57,924 nt of DNA from Streptomyces lycii (GCF_009735685.1 NZ_WHPN01000327.1:1-57924); one strand, 5' to 3'; positions 8,080 through 17,520 are shown, counted from the stretch's first letter. A program made the numbers and translations. The notes: generated by a model from the letters alone, not told the origin.

Positions 8080-9495
8080 TCACCGGGCCGAGCCGTGGGC
8101 GGCCCGGTGCTCGGCGATCAGTTTCCGGTACCAGTGGTAGCTGTCCTTCGGGGTGCGCTCCAGGGTGTCGTAGTCGACGCGGACGACGCCGAAGCGGCGG
8201 TCGTAGCCGAACGCCCATTCGAAGTTGTCCAGCAGGGACCAGACGAAGTAGCCCCGCACGTCCACCCCGGCGGCGATGGTGTCGGCCAGCGTGTGCAGGT
8301 GGTCGTGCAGATAGGCGACGCGTTCCTCGTCGTGCACGGCGCCGTCCGCGGAGACCTCGTCGGCCTCCGAGGAGCCGTTCTCGGTGATGAAGATCGGCGG
8401 CAGCCCCGGGTAGTCGCGGCTGAGCCCGGTCAGCAGGTCGGTGAGCGCGCCGGGGACCACGGGCCAGCCCATCGTGGTGTGCCGGACGTCGGTCCGCCAG
8501 GACTCCGCGGCGCCGATGTCCACGGCGGTGCGGGCGGCCGGGTCCGGCTCGTTCCGGGGCGCGTCCCGCACGGTGACCGGCCGGTAGTAGTTGATGCCGA
8601 CGAAGTCCAGCGGCGCGCCGATCAGCTCCAGGTCCCCGTCCAGCCGGTACGGGGGGTCCTCGGCCAGCGTCTCCCAGGTCTCCCGCTCGTGGAGCGGGTA
8701 GCGGCCGGCGAACAGCGGGTCCAGCCAGACGTCGTTGTGCACGGTCCGCGCGCGCCGCACGGCGGCGATGTCCGCCGGGGAGTCCGTCGCCGGCAGCAGC
8801 AGGTCCGGGTTGAGGGTGATGCCGATCTCCCGCGCCCCCGCGGCCCGCAGCGCCCGGACGGCGAGACCGTGGCCGACCAGCAGGTGGTGCGCGGCGGCCA
8901 GGGCTCCCCGGCCCTCGCGGACGCCCGGGGCGTGCCGGCCCAGCCCGTAGCCGAGGAAGGCGCTGCAGTACGGCTCGTTCAGCGTCATCCAGCGCTCGAC
9001 CCGGTCGCCGAGCCGCTCGGCGACGGTCCCGGCGTACTCGGCGAACCGCTCCGCGGTCTCCCGCACCCGCCAGCCGCCCCGGTCCTCCAGGGCCTGCGGC
9101 AGGTCCCAGTGGTAGAGCGTCGCGGACGGCGAGACGCCCGCTTCGAGCAGCGCGTCGACCAGCCGCTCGTAGAAGTCCAGGCCGGCCGGGTTCAGCGGGC
9201 CGTCGCCCAGCGGGCGGACCCGGGGCCAGGCGATGGAGAACCGGTAGCTGTCCACGCCCAGGTCGCGCAGCAGCCCGATGTCCTCCGGCCAGCGGTGGTA
9301 GTGATCGCAGGCCACGTCTCCCGTCGCGCCCTCGGCGACCTTCCCGGGGGTGCGGCAGTACGTGTCCCAGATCGACGGGCCGCGGCCGTCCTCGGCGTGG
9401 GCACCCTCGATCTGGTACGCGGCGGTGGCCGCGCCGAACCGGAAGCCGGCGGGGAACCGGGGGAAGGTGCGGGGCCGCGGGGTGGTCGTGGTCAT
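8080..9495 (-). CDS. GH1 beta-glucosidase (second copy of ceb locus)
   Basis: Cytosolic family 1 glycosidase of 471 aa without a signal peptide. It begins with the family signature [15 protein letters not shown]. The acid/base Glu is in [14 protein letters not shown] and the nucleophile Glu in FITENGSS. The [13 protein letters not shown] motif is near the C-terminus. It hydrolyses beta-glucosides such as cellobiose or cellodextrins. It starts 9 nt after the preceding GH1 stop, with a GAGAGG ribosome site inside that junction, so it is the last gene of the cebEFG operon. It is a diverged paralogue of its neighbour rather than a recent duplicate, which suggests a different linkage or chain-length preference. 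Confidence 0.92.
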   Translation of the reverse strand: MTTTTPRPRTFPRFPAGFRFGAATAAYQIEGAHAEDGRGPSIWDTYCRTPGKVAEGATGDVACDHYHRWPEDIGLLRDLGVDSYRFSIAWPRVRPLGDGPLNPAGLDFYERLVDALLEAGVSPSATLYHWDLPQALEDRGGWRVRETAERFAEYAGTVAERLGDRVERWMTLNEPYCSAFLGYGLGRHAPGVREGRGALAAAHHLLVGHGLAVRALRAAGAREIGITLNPDLLLPATDSPADIAAVRRARTVHNDVWLDPLFAGRYPLHERETWETLAEDPPYRLDGDLELIGAPLDFVGINYYRPVTVRDAPRNEPDPAARTAVDIGAAESWRTDVRHTTMGWPVVPGALTDLLTGLSRDYPGLPPIFITENGSSEADEVSADGAVHDEERVAYLHDHLHTLADTIAAGVDVRGYFVWSLLDNFEWAFGYDRRFGVVRVDYDTLERTPKDSYHWYRKLIAEHRAAHGSAR

Positions 9496-9504
9496 GAGTT
9501 CCTC

Positions 9505-10959
9505 TCAGTCGTGCGGGTACGGCTCTTCCTCGGGTACGGCGTCCGGGAGCATCCCGGTGCGGGCGACGCCGCCGTACCACCGGGCGCTGGATTTGGGGAT
9601 CCGGGCCTGGGTCTCGTAGTCGATGTAGATCGCCCCCACGCGCTTGCCGTACCCGTAGGTCCACTCGAAGTTGTCGAGCAGCGACCAGAGGAAGTAGCCG
9701 CGCACGTCGGCGCCGTCCTGCACCGCGCGGAGCACCGCGTCGAGGTGGCGGTGCAGATACGCGATGCGCTCCGGGTCGTGCACCGAACCGTCCGGACCGG
9801 GCTTGTCGTCGTACGCCGCGCCGTTCTCCGCGATCACCAGCGGCAGGCCGGGGAAGTCCCGGGTGAACTGCGTCAGCAGGTGGTAGAGGCCGGTCGGGTC
9901 GACGGGCCAGCCCATCGCGGTGTGCTCGCCCGACGGCTGGTGGAAGTCGACGCCCTCCGCGCCCGGCCAGGGCGACACGGGGCGGCCGGCGGTGCCGCGG
10001 ACGCGTTCCGGCGGCGGGGCCGCGGACACCACACGGGACGTGTAGTAGTTGATCCCGAGCGAGTCCAGCGGCTGGTGCACCGCCTCCAGGTCCCCTTCGC
10101 GCACGAAGGACCAGTCGGTCAGCCGCGCCGTGTCCTGGAGCAGATCGTCCGGATAGGCGCCGGCCAGCATGGGCCCGGTGAAGATCCGGTTGCCGACCGC
10201 GTCGATGCGGCGGGCCGCCTCCACGTCCTCCGGCGCCTCGGACAGCGGCCTGACCAGGTGCGGGTTGAGGGTCACGGAGATCTGGGCGCGCGGCGGCAGG
10301 GTCTCCCGGAGCACGGCCGCGGCCCGGCCGTGGGCGAGGTTGAGATGGTGGGCGGCGCGCAGCGCGGCCACCGGGTCGGCGCGCCCCGGCGCGTGCGCCC
10401 CGGAACCGTAGCCGAGAAAGGCGCTGCACCACGGCTCGTTGAGGGTCGTCCACAGCGAGACCCGGTCGCCGAGGCCCTCGGCGACCAGGGCCGCGTAGTC
10501 GCCGAAGCGCTCGGCCGTGGCCCGCCGCGGCCAGCCGCCGACGTTCTCCAGGTCCTGCGGCAGGTCCCAGTGGTAGAGGGTGACCGCGGGCTGGATGCCG
10601 TGCGCCAGCAGTTCGTCGCAGAGCCGGCGGTAGAAGTCGAGGCCGCGCTGGACGGCGGGGCCGCGCCCGGTGGGCTGGACCCGCGGCCAGGAGACGGAGA
10701 AGCGGTACGCGGTCAGGCCCATCTCCGCCATCAGCCGCACGTCTTCCGGCATCCGGTGGTAGTGGTCGGCGGCCACGTCGCCGGTGTGGCCGCGGAAGAC
10801 CTTGCCCGGGGTGTGGCTGAACGTGTCCCAGATCGAGGGTGTGCGGCCGTCCTCGGTCGCGGCGCCCTCGACCTGGTACGCGGCGGTGGCCGCCCCCCAC
10901 ACGAAGCCCGGCGGGAAGGAGCGAGCCGTGGTTCCGGGCCGGACGTCGTGCGCGGTCAT
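9505..10959 (-). CDS. bglC: GH1 beta-glucosidase of the ceb operon (BglC-like)
   Basis: Cytosolic GH1 beta-glucosidase of 484 aa that splits imported cellobiose and short cellodextrins to glucose. Motifs are [15 protein letters not shown] at the N-terminus, acid/base Glu in [14 protein letters not shown], nucleophile Glu in [11 protein letters not shown], and [19 protein letters not shown]. The ATG at 10959 follows GAAGGAG. It lies 126 bp downstream of the second permease gene. The order cebR / cebE-cebF-cebG-bglC matches the described Streptomyces cellobiose locus. The symbol rests on synteny and family, so either this or the next GH1 could be the functional BglC. Confidence 0.88.
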   Translation of the reverse strand: MTAHDVRPGTTARSFPPGFVWGAATAAYQVEGAATEDGRTPSIWDTFSHTPGKVFRGHTGDVAADHYHRMPEDVRLMAEMGLTAYRFSVSWPRVQPTGRGPAVQRGLDFYRRLCDELLAHGIQPAVTLYHWDLPQDLENVGGWPRRATAERFGDYAALVAEGLGDRVSLWTTLNEPWCSAFLGYGSGAHAPGRADPVAALRAAHHLNLAHGRAAAVLRETLPPRAQISVTLNPHLVRPLSEAPEDVEAARRIDAVGNRIFTGPMLAGAYPDDLLQDTARLTDWSFVREGDLEAVHQPLDSLGINYYTSRVVSAAPPPERVRGTAGRPVSPWPGAEGVDFHQPSGEHTAMGWPVDPTGLYHLLTQFTRDFPGLPLVIAENGAAYDDKPGPDGSVHDPERIAYLHRHLDAVLRAVQDGADVRGYFLWSLLDNFEWTYGYGKRVGAIYIDYETQARIPKSSARWYGGVARTGMLPDAVPEEEPYPHD

Positions 10960-11085
10960 GGGGGGTGCGCTCCTTCGGGTGGGTACCGATGGGGGGTGGG
11001 GTGGTCCCGGCGGCAGGCGGCGCCGGAGCCCGGACCTCGCGGTCGCGCGGACTCCGGCGTCACGGTGCCGGCGGGTGCGGTGCCG

Positions 11086-12006
11086 TCAGCTCTTGACGGC
11101 ACCCTGGGTGATGCCGCCGACGACGTGCTTGCCCAGCAGCGCGAAGACCAGGAGCAGCGGCACGGTCGCGATGAGGGCACCGGTGAGGACGATGGCCTGG
11201 TTGACGGTGTGGTTGCCGGATCCCAGACCAGCGAGGGCGACTTGGAGGGTGGGCTGGCCGTCCGGGGTCAGGGCGATGAACGGCCAGAAGAAGTCGTTCC
11301 ATGCCTGCACGAAGATCAGCATACCGAGCACGGCCATCGCGGGCCGGGCCACCGGGAAGACCACGTGCCAGATGACGCGGAGGCTGTTGGCCCCGTCCAT
11401 CCGGGCGGCCTCGACAAGCTCCACCGGCAGCGCCTCCAGCAGGTACTGGCGCATGAAGAACACGCCGAACGCCGCCACCAGCATGGGCAGCATCACCGAC
11501 TGGAGCTGGTCGACCCAGCCCAGCTCGGTGATGATCTGGTAGAGCGGGATCACGCTGAGCTGCGGCGGAATGGTCATCGTCGCGACGACGACCGCGAGCA
11601 GGGCGTTGCGGCCCCGGAAGCGCAGCTTGGCGAAGGCGAACCCGGCCAGGGTGGCGAAGAGCACCGTGCTGGCGGCCACCGTGCCCGCCACGACGGTGGT
11701 GTTGATCAGCGCCGTACCCATGTTGACCTGGTTCCAGGCGATCTCCAGGTTGGTGAAGAGCTGGTCGCCGGGGAGCAGCGGGGACGGGGCCTGGACGACG
11801 CGCTCGCCGGTGTGGGAGGCGGCGACCACGTTCCAGTACAGCGGGAACAGGGACAGGAACGCGGCGATCGCCAGGACGATGTACGTGACGGGCCCGGCGT
11901 GGTGCTGGCGCCCCGCGCGGTTCGCCTTCTTCCGGTGCCGCGTCGGCGGCTGCTGGTGCCTGGGCTGCTGCCGCTTGGCCGGCGCCTTGGTCAGGGCGTG
12001 TGTCAT
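11086..12006 (-). CDS. cebG: Cello-oligosaccharide ABC transporter permease CebG
   Basis: Inner-membrane permease of 306 aa (MalG type) with six predicted membrane segments. The first follows a basic cytoplasmic tail rich in Gln, His and Arg. The ATPase-contact EAA loop is visible as VEAARMDGANSLRVIWHVVFPVARPA. With CebF it forms the channel for cellobiose/cellotriose captured by CebE. The ATPase is not in the window; in Streptomyces such transporters share MsiK, encoded elsewhere. The ATG at 12006 lies 4 nt after the cebF stop, so the pair is tightly coupled. Identity rests on the CebR box upstream of the operon and on the adjoining bglC. Confidence 0.88.
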   Translation of the reverse strand: MTHALTKAPAKRQQPRHQQPPTRHRKKANRAGRQHHAGPVTYIVLAIAAFLSLFPLYWNVVAASHTGERVVQAPSPLLPGDQLFTNLEIAWNQVNMGTALINTTVVAGTVAASTVLFATLAGFAFAKLRFRGRNALLAVVVATMTIPPQLSVIPLYQIITELGWVDQLQSVMLPMLVAAFGVFFMRQYLLEALPVELVEAARMDGANSLRVIWHVVFPVARPAMAVLGMLIFVQAWNDFFWPFIALTPDGQPTLQVALAGLGSGNHTVNQAIVLTGALIATVPLLLVFALLGKHVVGGITQGAVKS

Positions 12007-12010
12007 GAGG

Positions 12011-13009
12011 TCAGGCCCCCAGCTTCTTGCGGTTCCAGCGGGCGAACAGCGCCTGCACCGCGCCGATGAACAGCAGGAGCAGCAGCATCACCCAGGCGAT
12101 GGCCGAGGCCTGGCCCAGCGAACCGGTGACCCATCCGTTCTCGTACATCAGCAGGCTCAGCGTCTGGTACTGGTTGGACGAACCGCCGCCGATGCCGAGG
12201 CTGCCGCCGAACAGCATGGGTTCACCGAAGAGCTGGGTCGCGCCGATGGTCGAGACCACGATGGTGAAGAGGATGGTCGGCCGGATGGACGGGATCGTGA
12301 CGCTGATGAACTGCCGCCAGCGGGAGGCCCCGTCGAGCGCCGCCGCCTCGTAGAGGTCGTTCGGGACCGCCTGCATCGCGGCCAGGTAGATCAGGGCGTT
12401 GTAGCCGGTCCACCGCCAGGTGACGATGACCGAGATGGCGATCTGCGCGGGCCACTTGTCCGTGTCCCAGTTGACCGGGTCGACACCGAAGACCCCGAGG
12501 AGCCCGTTGATCATCCCGTAGTCGGTGTTGAACAGCTGGGCGAAGACCAGCGTCGCCGCGGCGATGGAAGTGGCATAGGGCGCGAGAATGGCGACCCGGT
12601 AGAAACCCCGTCCACGGAGCTTGTAGTTCAGCAGATGCGCGAGTCCGAGCGCCATCATCAGCTGCGGAACGGTGGAAATGACGCCGATGGTGAAGGTGTT
12701 CGCCAGCGCGTTCCAGAAGAAAGAGCTGTCCCACAGTCCGGTGTAGTTCTCCAGCCCGCGCCACTCGGCCGATCCGCCGAGTTCCACGCGGTGCAGCGAG
12801 AGCCATCCGGTGTAGATGAGGGGGAAAAGTCCGAAGGCAGCGAAGGTGAGGAAAAAGGGGGCGATATAGGCGTACGGCGTTGCCTTCATGTCAAGGCGGT
12901 AGAGCCGGCTGCGCCACGGACTCCCCGCCTTGCGGCGCTGTGGGGGTCGGGGGCCGGGCGGCGCGGACGGCTGACTGCCGTCGGCGGCCGCCCGTACGGA
13001 GGTAGCCAC
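12011..13009 (-). CDS. cebF: Cello-oligosaccharide ABC transporter permease CebF
   Basis: MalF-type inner-membrane permease of 332 aa. A Pro/Arg-rich N-terminal tail precedes the first membrane segment (YIAPFFLTFAAFGLFPLIY). The EAA loop is YEAAALDGASRWRQFISVTIPSIRPT. It pairs with CebG. The start is GTG at 13009 with AAGGACG upstream. A strong hairpin lies between cebE and this gene (13052-13091), as commonly seen where the binding protein must be made in excess over the permeases. Confidence 0.88.
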   Translation of the reverse strand: MATSVRAAADGSQPSAPPGPRPPQRRKAGSPWRSRLYRLDMKATPYAYIAPFFLTFAAFGLFPLIYTGWLSLHRVELGGSAEWRGLENYTGLWDSSFFWNALANTFTIGVISTVPQLMMALGLAHLLNYKLRGRGFYRVAILAPYATSIAAATLVFAQLFNTDYGMINGLLGVFGVDPVNWDTDKWPAQIAISVIVTWRWTGYNALIYLAAMQAVPNDLYEAAALDGASRWRQFISVTIPSIRPTILFTIVVSTIGATQLFGEPMLFGGSLGIGGGSSNQYQTLSLLMYENGWVTGSLGQASAIAWVMLLLLLFIGAVQALFARWNRKKLGA

Positions 13010-13051
13010 GGGTGGCGTCCTTCCAGGTCTCGTGTGACGGTGACTCAGGCG

Positions 13052-13091
13052 GACGGGCCGCCCGGCAGCTTGCGCCGGCGGGCGGCCCGTC
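13052..13091 (-). terminator. Perfect 13-bp hairpin between cebE and cebF
   Basis: Arms 13052-13064 and 13079-13091 are exact inverted copies (GACGGGCCGCCCG) with a 14-nt loop. It starts 8 bp after the cebE stop, inside an otherwise continuous operon. There is no U-tract. It likely acts as a partial terminator or 3'-end stabiliser that raises cebE mRNA over the permease messages. Confidence 0.65.
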
Positions 13092-13099
13092 GCGTCCCG

Positions 13100-14440
13100 T
13101 TACTGGTCGATCTTCTCGTCGATCAGGTTCTGCACGTTCTCCCAGGCCTTGTCCGGGTCGGTGCCGCGCTGCTCGATGTCGAGGATTCCGTTGTCGGTGA
13201 TGAAGGTCTTCACCTGGCCGTCGTAGCGGCCGATCGGGGCGGGCTCCACGTTCTCGGCGGCGGCGGAGTAGATCTCACCGATCGGGGTGTCCCCGAAGTA
13301 GTCGATCTTGGCGTTCTGCACCTCGGGAGAGGCGATCGCGTCGGTCGTCGACGGCATCAGACCGGCCTTGGCGAACACCTTGGCCTGCTGCTCGGGCGCG
13401 GTCAGCCAGGCGGCCAGCTTCGCGGCCTCCTTGGTGTGCTTGCCCGCCTTGGGCACCGAGAGGAAGGAACCGCCCCAGTTGGCCGGGACCGGCGCCGCGG
13501 CGATGTCCCACTTGCCCTGGTTGTCCGGGCCCGCCTGGTCCTTGATGATGTTGGTCATCCAGCTCGGGCAGGCGACGGTGGCGAACTTGGAGTTCTTGAA
13601 GCCCGCGTTCCAGGTGCCCTTCTCGTCGAACTGCCGCAGCTTGGCGGTCAGTCCGGACTCGGCCGCCTCGGAAGCGATCTCCCAGGCCTTCTTCACACCG
13701 CTGCTGTTCTCGTAGTCCAGCTGGCCGCGGGAGTTGGAGTACTGCTCCGGCTCACTGGAGATCACCGCGTTGAACAGTCCGCTCGCGGAGTCGTGGAAGG
13801 CGGCACCCTTGGGCGCGTTCTTCTGGTACTCCTTGCCCTGCTCGACGAACTTCGACCAGTCGCCCTCCCAGAGCTTGGCGACTTCATCGCGGTCCGTCGG
13901 CAGTCCGGCCTTCTCGAAGAGGTCCTTGCGGTAGCAGATCGCCATCGGGCCGATGTCGGTGCCCAGCCCCACGACCTTGCCGTCGGGCGTGCTGGCCTGC
14001 TTGACCTTCCAGTCCAGGAAGTTGGCGGTGGAGACGCCCTCGGCCGAGGTGAGGTCGAGGAACTTGCCGGCCAGGGTGGGGCTGGTGGCCTCCGCGATGT
14101 AACCGACCTCGATGGCCTGGATGTCGGAGAGCCCGCTGCCCTGGGAGAGCCGCAGCTTCAGCGTGTCCCAGTACTTCTGACCGTCGGAGACGTTGTTCTC
14201 GACGATCTTGATGTCGGGGTTCAGCTTCTCGTACTCGGCGTAGAGCTTGGCGCCGGTCTTGTTGTCGTAACCGAACGACCCGAACGTGCCGATGCGCAGC
14301 TCGATCTTGCCGTCACCGCCGGCCCCGCCGCCGGAGTCGGCGCTGCAACCGGTGATCAAGGCCGCGCAGGTCGCGAGCCCCGCAACCGCGGCGATCGCGG
14401 TTCTGCGGCCACGGCCGCGGATCCTGCTGGAAGTGCGCAT
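13100..14440 (-). CDS. cebE: Cellobiose/cello-oligosaccharide-binding lipoprotein CebE
   Basis: Extracellular solute-binding protein (family 1) of 446 aa, anchored to the outer face of the membrane. An Arg-rich N-terminus and hydrophobic stretch lead to the lipobox LITGC, with the lipidated Cys at position 32, followed by a Gly/Ser linker. The mature part has the usual LRIGTFGSFGYDN opening strand and a C-terminal helical lobe. It hands cellobiose and cellotriose to CebFG. The ATG at 14440 follows AAGGAGAG. The CebR box at 14649-14662 lies about 210 bp upstream, with a TTGACA element just beyond it. It is the first gene of the cebEFG-bglC operon. Confidence 0.9.
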   Translation of the reverse strand: MRTSSRIRGRGRRTAIAAVAGLATCAALITGCSADSGGGAGGDGKIELRIGTFGSFGYDNKTGAKLYAEYEKLNPDIKIVENNVSDGQKYWDTLKLRLSQGSGLSDIQAIEVGYIAEATSPTLAGKFLDLTSAEGVSTANFLDWKVKQASTPDGKVVGLGTDIGPMAICYRKDLFEKAGLPTDRDEVAKLWEGDWSKFVEQGKEYQKNAPKGAAFHDSASGLFNAVISSEPEQYSNSRGQLDYENSSGVKKAWEIASEAAESGLTAKLRQFDEKGTWNAGFKNSKFATVACPSWMTNIIKDQAGPDNQGKWDIAAAPVPANWGGSFLSVPKAGKHTKEAAKLAAWLTAPEQQAKVFAKAGLMPSTTDAIASPEVQNAKIDYFGDTPIGEIYSAAAENVEPAPIGRYDGQVKTFITDNGILDIEQRGTDPDKAWENVQNLIDEKIDQ

Positions 14441-14648
14441 TCCACTCTCCTTGTCCAGGTGATTCTCTGGGCGGTTCCCACGGCGGTCCGGGGACGGCGA
14501 CGGCGGCTCGGCAGCGGCCGCACCCGGATCACGGGGAGCAGACGGGGCCGGCCCCGGTTGGCCGGGCCGGCGAAGGCAGTGCTCGGTGCTGTGGGGGTGA
14601 CGAGCGGTGGCCCTCCCCCCGGAAGGCCCCGCTCCGCCTGGCAGGATG

Positions 14649-14662
14649 TGGGAGCGCTCCCA
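14649..14662. promoter_or_regulatory. CebR operator upstream of cebE
   Basis: Exact palindrome TGGGAGCGCTCCCA, the known CebR box, extended by G...C on each side. It lies between the TTGACA at 14703-14708 (minus strand) and cebE, about 210 bp from the start codon. CebR would block the cebEFG-bglC promoter here until cellobiose or cellotriose binds. Confidence 0.92.
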
Positions 14663-14702
14663 CTCGCGCCATGCCGGAAGGCTCGCCCCTCCAGGGGGAA
14701 AG

Positions 14703-14708
14703 TGTCAA
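14703..14708 (-). promoter_or_regulatory. Candidate -35 element of the cebE promoter
   Basis: TTGACA on the minus strand, about 40 bp upstream of the CebR box. I see no convincing -10 hexamer at the right spacing, so the start site remains open. The placement would put the operator near or just after +1. Confidence 0.4.
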
Positions 14709-15562
14709 GACGTGAATGCGGATTCGTTGCGCGTATGTGTCCCAACGGCCATGTGGACATGCCTGCGGAGGCAGGTCCGGCGCAGGCGGGACGGGCCGGA
14801 GCGGCACCGGAGAGCTTCCGGCGCAGGTCCGGCAAGGGGGCGCGCCGAACCAGAACGCCCATCACTTTTCGAAGGGAGGACCGGAGCCGGCCCTCCCGCG
14901 GGCCCGTCGCGCCGCGCACCGGCCCGGGCCACCACCGACCACGAGGCGCCACCCGCCACCCTTTCCCGGCGCCGGGCCCCGGCACCGCCCCGCCCACCGG
15001 CGTACGCCTGCTCCTTCTGAGGGTTCAGCACATCCTGCCGCTTCCGGCCGCCCGGCGCTCCCGGACCGGAGAAGGCGCCGGAATTTCACGCGCGGACGCC
15101 CGGAAACCCTTCGGATCCAGGGCGCGGGACGCCTCCGCCGGAGCCGTTCGGACCGGCGCCCGTCGCAGAACCGGGCGCCGGGCCGTGGCTGCGGCCGGAT
15201 GCCGCCGCCTGTGACCGGCAGTCCGGCGGCGAGGCCGGAGGGCCCCAGGCGGGGCACGGTGGAAGGACCCGGTCCTCCTCCGTGGTCGCGGCTGCTGAAG
15301 TTTCCGGGTGGCAGCCCGTCCGACCGGGCGGGAAGCGGCGAGTGCGGCCCTCGGCGGGAGGAGTCGGCCCTTCCCGTGTCGGCGGCTGGATGCCGTCGCC
15401 GTGGGGTGGCAGTCCGGCCGGCGCGGTGCGCGGCTGGGGGCGGGGGTTGCGGCGGGCCGGGTGGAGCGGTTGCCCGTGTCCGTGGCCGGATGCCGACCCT
15501 GCGGGGCGGGGCGTCGGGGTGCTCGTTGACGGGCGGCGGGTGCGGGACGGCGGGCGGGACGG

Positions 15563-15646
15563 GTCCGCAGGGAGGGGTCTTCACGCTTACGTGCATGTGC
15601 GCCCGCCACCACGGGTGCAGCCTGCCGGTACCGGTCCACGCGGCCG
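15563..15646 (+). repeat. Inverted element flanking cebR, arm 1
   Basis: About 84 bp, including CCGCAGGGAGG, CACGCTTACGTG, CCGCCACCACGGGT and CGGTACCG blocks. The same blocks in the same order recur as the reverse complement at 17423-17507, on the other side of cebR. By eye, roughly three quarters of positions match. It contains the small palindrome CACG-CTTA-CGTG. It belongs to no mobile-element family that I recognise. Confidence 0.7.
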
Positions 15647-15963
15647 TGAATACGCCATGGATGACCCCCTCCCGGGGGGCCGGCCCCGGCACCCCCACCG
15701 AACCGGGCCGCCCCACCCCGCCCCTCGACAACACACCCGGACACACCCCGGCCGCAGCTCAACCGCCGCTTCCGACCAAGCCCGGCGGACCCCGTCGACC
15801 CGGTCCCCCCTCCAGCAAGCAACCCCTGCGGGAGCCCGGGGCGTTGGCCCGCACGACCACCGCCGGCGGGCGCCGGAGCGGGCCCGGCGGCCCCGGGGCC
15901 GGCCGGAGCAGCGAAGACCACTGCCCGGGGGCACAGGACCGCCCCCGGAACCCTCGGCTAGCA

Positions 15964-15977
15964 TGGGAGCGCTCCCA
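15964..15977. promoter_or_regulatory. CebR operator upstream of cebR (autoregulation)
   Basis: Exact TGGGAGCGCTCCCA, 222 bp before the cebR ATG. A -10-like TAGCAT at 15959-15964 overlaps its left edge, so binding would occlude RNA polymerase. This indicates negative autoregulation of cebR. Confidence 0.88.
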
Positions 15978-16199
15978 GGTCATGCGCCGATTCGGGGAGC
16001 GGGAAGCGGAACCGGGGCGATCAGTTCCGCACGACCGCCGGCCCGCCACCCGCGCCGGCACCCGCGCCCGGGTGAGCACACGACAGCAATCCGTACGAAC
16101 GTACGACCACTGGCCGGCGACGGCCTGAACCCGGCTTCCGCCCTCCAACACTCAGCCACTCAGCTGCCGGGCGGGCAGGCCGACGGCATGGAGGCCTGA

Positions 16200-17234
16200 A
16201 TGGCGGTGAACGGACGGCGCAGCCGACAGCCGACGCTGGAGGAGGTCGCCGCCCGGGCCGGGGTCGGCCGGGGCACCGTGTCCCGGGTGATCAACGGCTC
16301 GATGCGGGTCAGCGACCACACCAAGGCGGCGGTCGAACAGGCCGTCGCCGAACTCGGCTACGTCCCGAACCGGGCGGCCCGGGCCCTGGCGGGCCACCGC
16401 ACGGACGCCATCGCCCTGGTGATCCCCGAGGCCGAGACCAAGCTGTTCGCCGAGCCGTACTTCTCCGACATCGTGCGGGGCGTCGGAGCCGAACTCGCCG
16501 ACACCGACATGCAGCTGCTGCTGACCCTGATCCGCACCAGCAAGGAACGGCAGCGCTTCGCGCACTATCTGCGCGCCCAGCGGGTCGACGGCGTCCTCGT
16601 CGTCTCCGTGCACGAGGACGACCCGCTGCCCGACCTGCTCGAGGACCTCGGCCTGCCCGCCGTGCTCAGCGGGCGGCGGTCCGACCTGGAGTCCGTCTCG
16701 TACGTGGACTCGGACAACGTCGGAGGGGCCCGTTCCGCCGTCGCCCACCTCATCGCCGGCGGGCGTCGGCGGATCGCCACCATCACCGGCCCCGCCGACA
16801 TGTACGTGGCGCAGTGCCGGCTCGACGGGTACCGCCAGGCCCTGGAGGCCGCGGGCACCGGGCCGGACGGGCAGGAACCGCTGGTCGCCCGGGCCGACTT
16901 CACCGAACAGGGCGGCCGCCGGGCCATGGCCGAGCTGCTCATCCGGGAGCCGAAGCTGGACGCGGTGTTCGCGGCGTCCGACGTCATGGCGGCCGGAGCG
17001 CTCTACACCCTGCGTGAGGCGGGGCGGCAGGTCCCGGACGACGTGGCCCTCATCGGCTTCGACGACTCGGCGATCGCCCGGCACACCGATCCGCCGCTCT
17101 CCAGCGTGCGGCAGCCCATCGAGGAGATGGGACGGGCCATGGCGCGGGTGCTCATGGAGGAGATCACCTCGCGGTCCACGGCGAAGCGGCATGTGGTGCT
17201 GGGGACGCGGCTTGTGCACCGTGCCTCGACGTAG
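16200..17234 (+). CDS. cebR: LacI-family cellobiose-responsive repressor CebR
   Basis: A 344-aa LacI/GalR repressor. The DNA-binding domain is at the N-terminus (TLEEVAARAGVGRGTVSRVING, then the hinge helix ARALAGHRT), followed by the periplasmic-binding-protein fold with VDSDNVGGARSAVAHL and VALIGFDDS. In Streptomyces, CebR represses cellulase and uptake genes at TGGGAGCGCTCCCA and is released by cellobiose/cellotriose. The ATG at 16200 has GGAGG upstream. It is divergent from cebEFG-bglC, as in described ceb loci. Five exact boxes occur in this window: two at this locus, two ahead of the orphan operon and one ahead of LPMO10-CBM2. Confidence 0.93.
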   Translation: MAVNGRRSRQPTLEEVAARAGVGRGTVSRVINGSMRVSDHTKAAVEQAVAELGYVPNRAARALAGHRTDAIALVIPEAETKLFAEPYFSDIVRGVGAELADTDMQLLLTLIRTSKERQRFAHYLRAQRVDGVLVVSVHEDDPLPDLLEDLGLPAVLSGRRSDLESVSYVDSDNVGGARSAVAHLIAGGRRRIATITGPADMYVAQCRLDGYRQALEAAGTGPDGQEPLVARADFTEQGGRRAMAELLIREPKLDAVFAASDVMAAGALYTLREAGRQVPDDVALIGFDDSAIARHTDPPLSSVRQPIEEMGRAMARVLMEEITSRSTAKRHVVLGTRLVHRAST

Positions 17235-17422
17235 GGCGCTCGCGCTGGGCGGTGCTCATGGGGGCGCCGGGGCGCGGCCGGTTCGTGCCCTCGGACCGGG
17301 TCGCGCGCTCGGGCCACGTCGCCCGGCCGGTTCGGGCGGGGTGGTCGGGGCCGGGGGGAGCGGGGGTGTGTTCGGGTGCCGGGGACGGGCCCTCCGGGAG
17401 TGGGGGCCTCCACCGCACATGT

Positions 17423-17507
17423 GCGGCCGCCTGAATCGGTACCGGAGGTCTGAACCCGTGGTGGCGGCCACAAATACACGTAAGCGTGGAGGACACCCTC
17501 CCTGCGG
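17423..17507 (-). repeat. Inverted element flanking cebR, arm 2
   Basis: Reverse-complement counterpart of 15563-15646, with the CCGCAGGGAGG, CACGCTTACGTG, CCGCCACCACGGGT and CGGTACCG blocks in the same order. It overlaps a separate 14-bp palindrome (CCGCACATGTGCGG, 17413-17426). The two arms point towards each other across cebR. The gene-free stretch 17235-17863 otherwise holds only this and the 96-bp repeat. Confidence 0.7.
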
Positions 17508-17520
17508 CCCCGTCCCCTCC

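Larger units (their letters stand above)
14441..16199. other. Long cebE-cebR divergent intergenic region
   Basis: About 1.76 kb without a credible gene. Visible contents are two CebR boxes (14649-14662 and 15964-15977), a minus-strand TTGACA at 14703-14708, one arm of an inverted 85-bp element (15563-15646), and degenerate GC-rich repeats around a GGATGCCG core (about 15180-15520). Open frames here are long only because of GC content and lack family motifs. The length is unusual for a divergent promoter and leaves room for an untranslated RNA. Confidence 0.6.

Noticed and set aside
8042..10900. Very long open frame antisense-phase to the two GH1 genes
   Set aside because: A shadow frame produced by GC-rich codons; the GH1 frames contain all catalytic motifs.
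15583..15700. Cys-containing leader peptide (TLTCMC...) in the inverted element
   Set aside because: No convincing start codon with a ribosome site in that frame in either arm; left as an open point in the findings.
14716..16128. Long open frames in the cebE-cebR gap
   Set aside because: They overlap one another in several frames, are Pro/Arg-rich, lack ribosome sites or any family motif, and cross CebR boxes.
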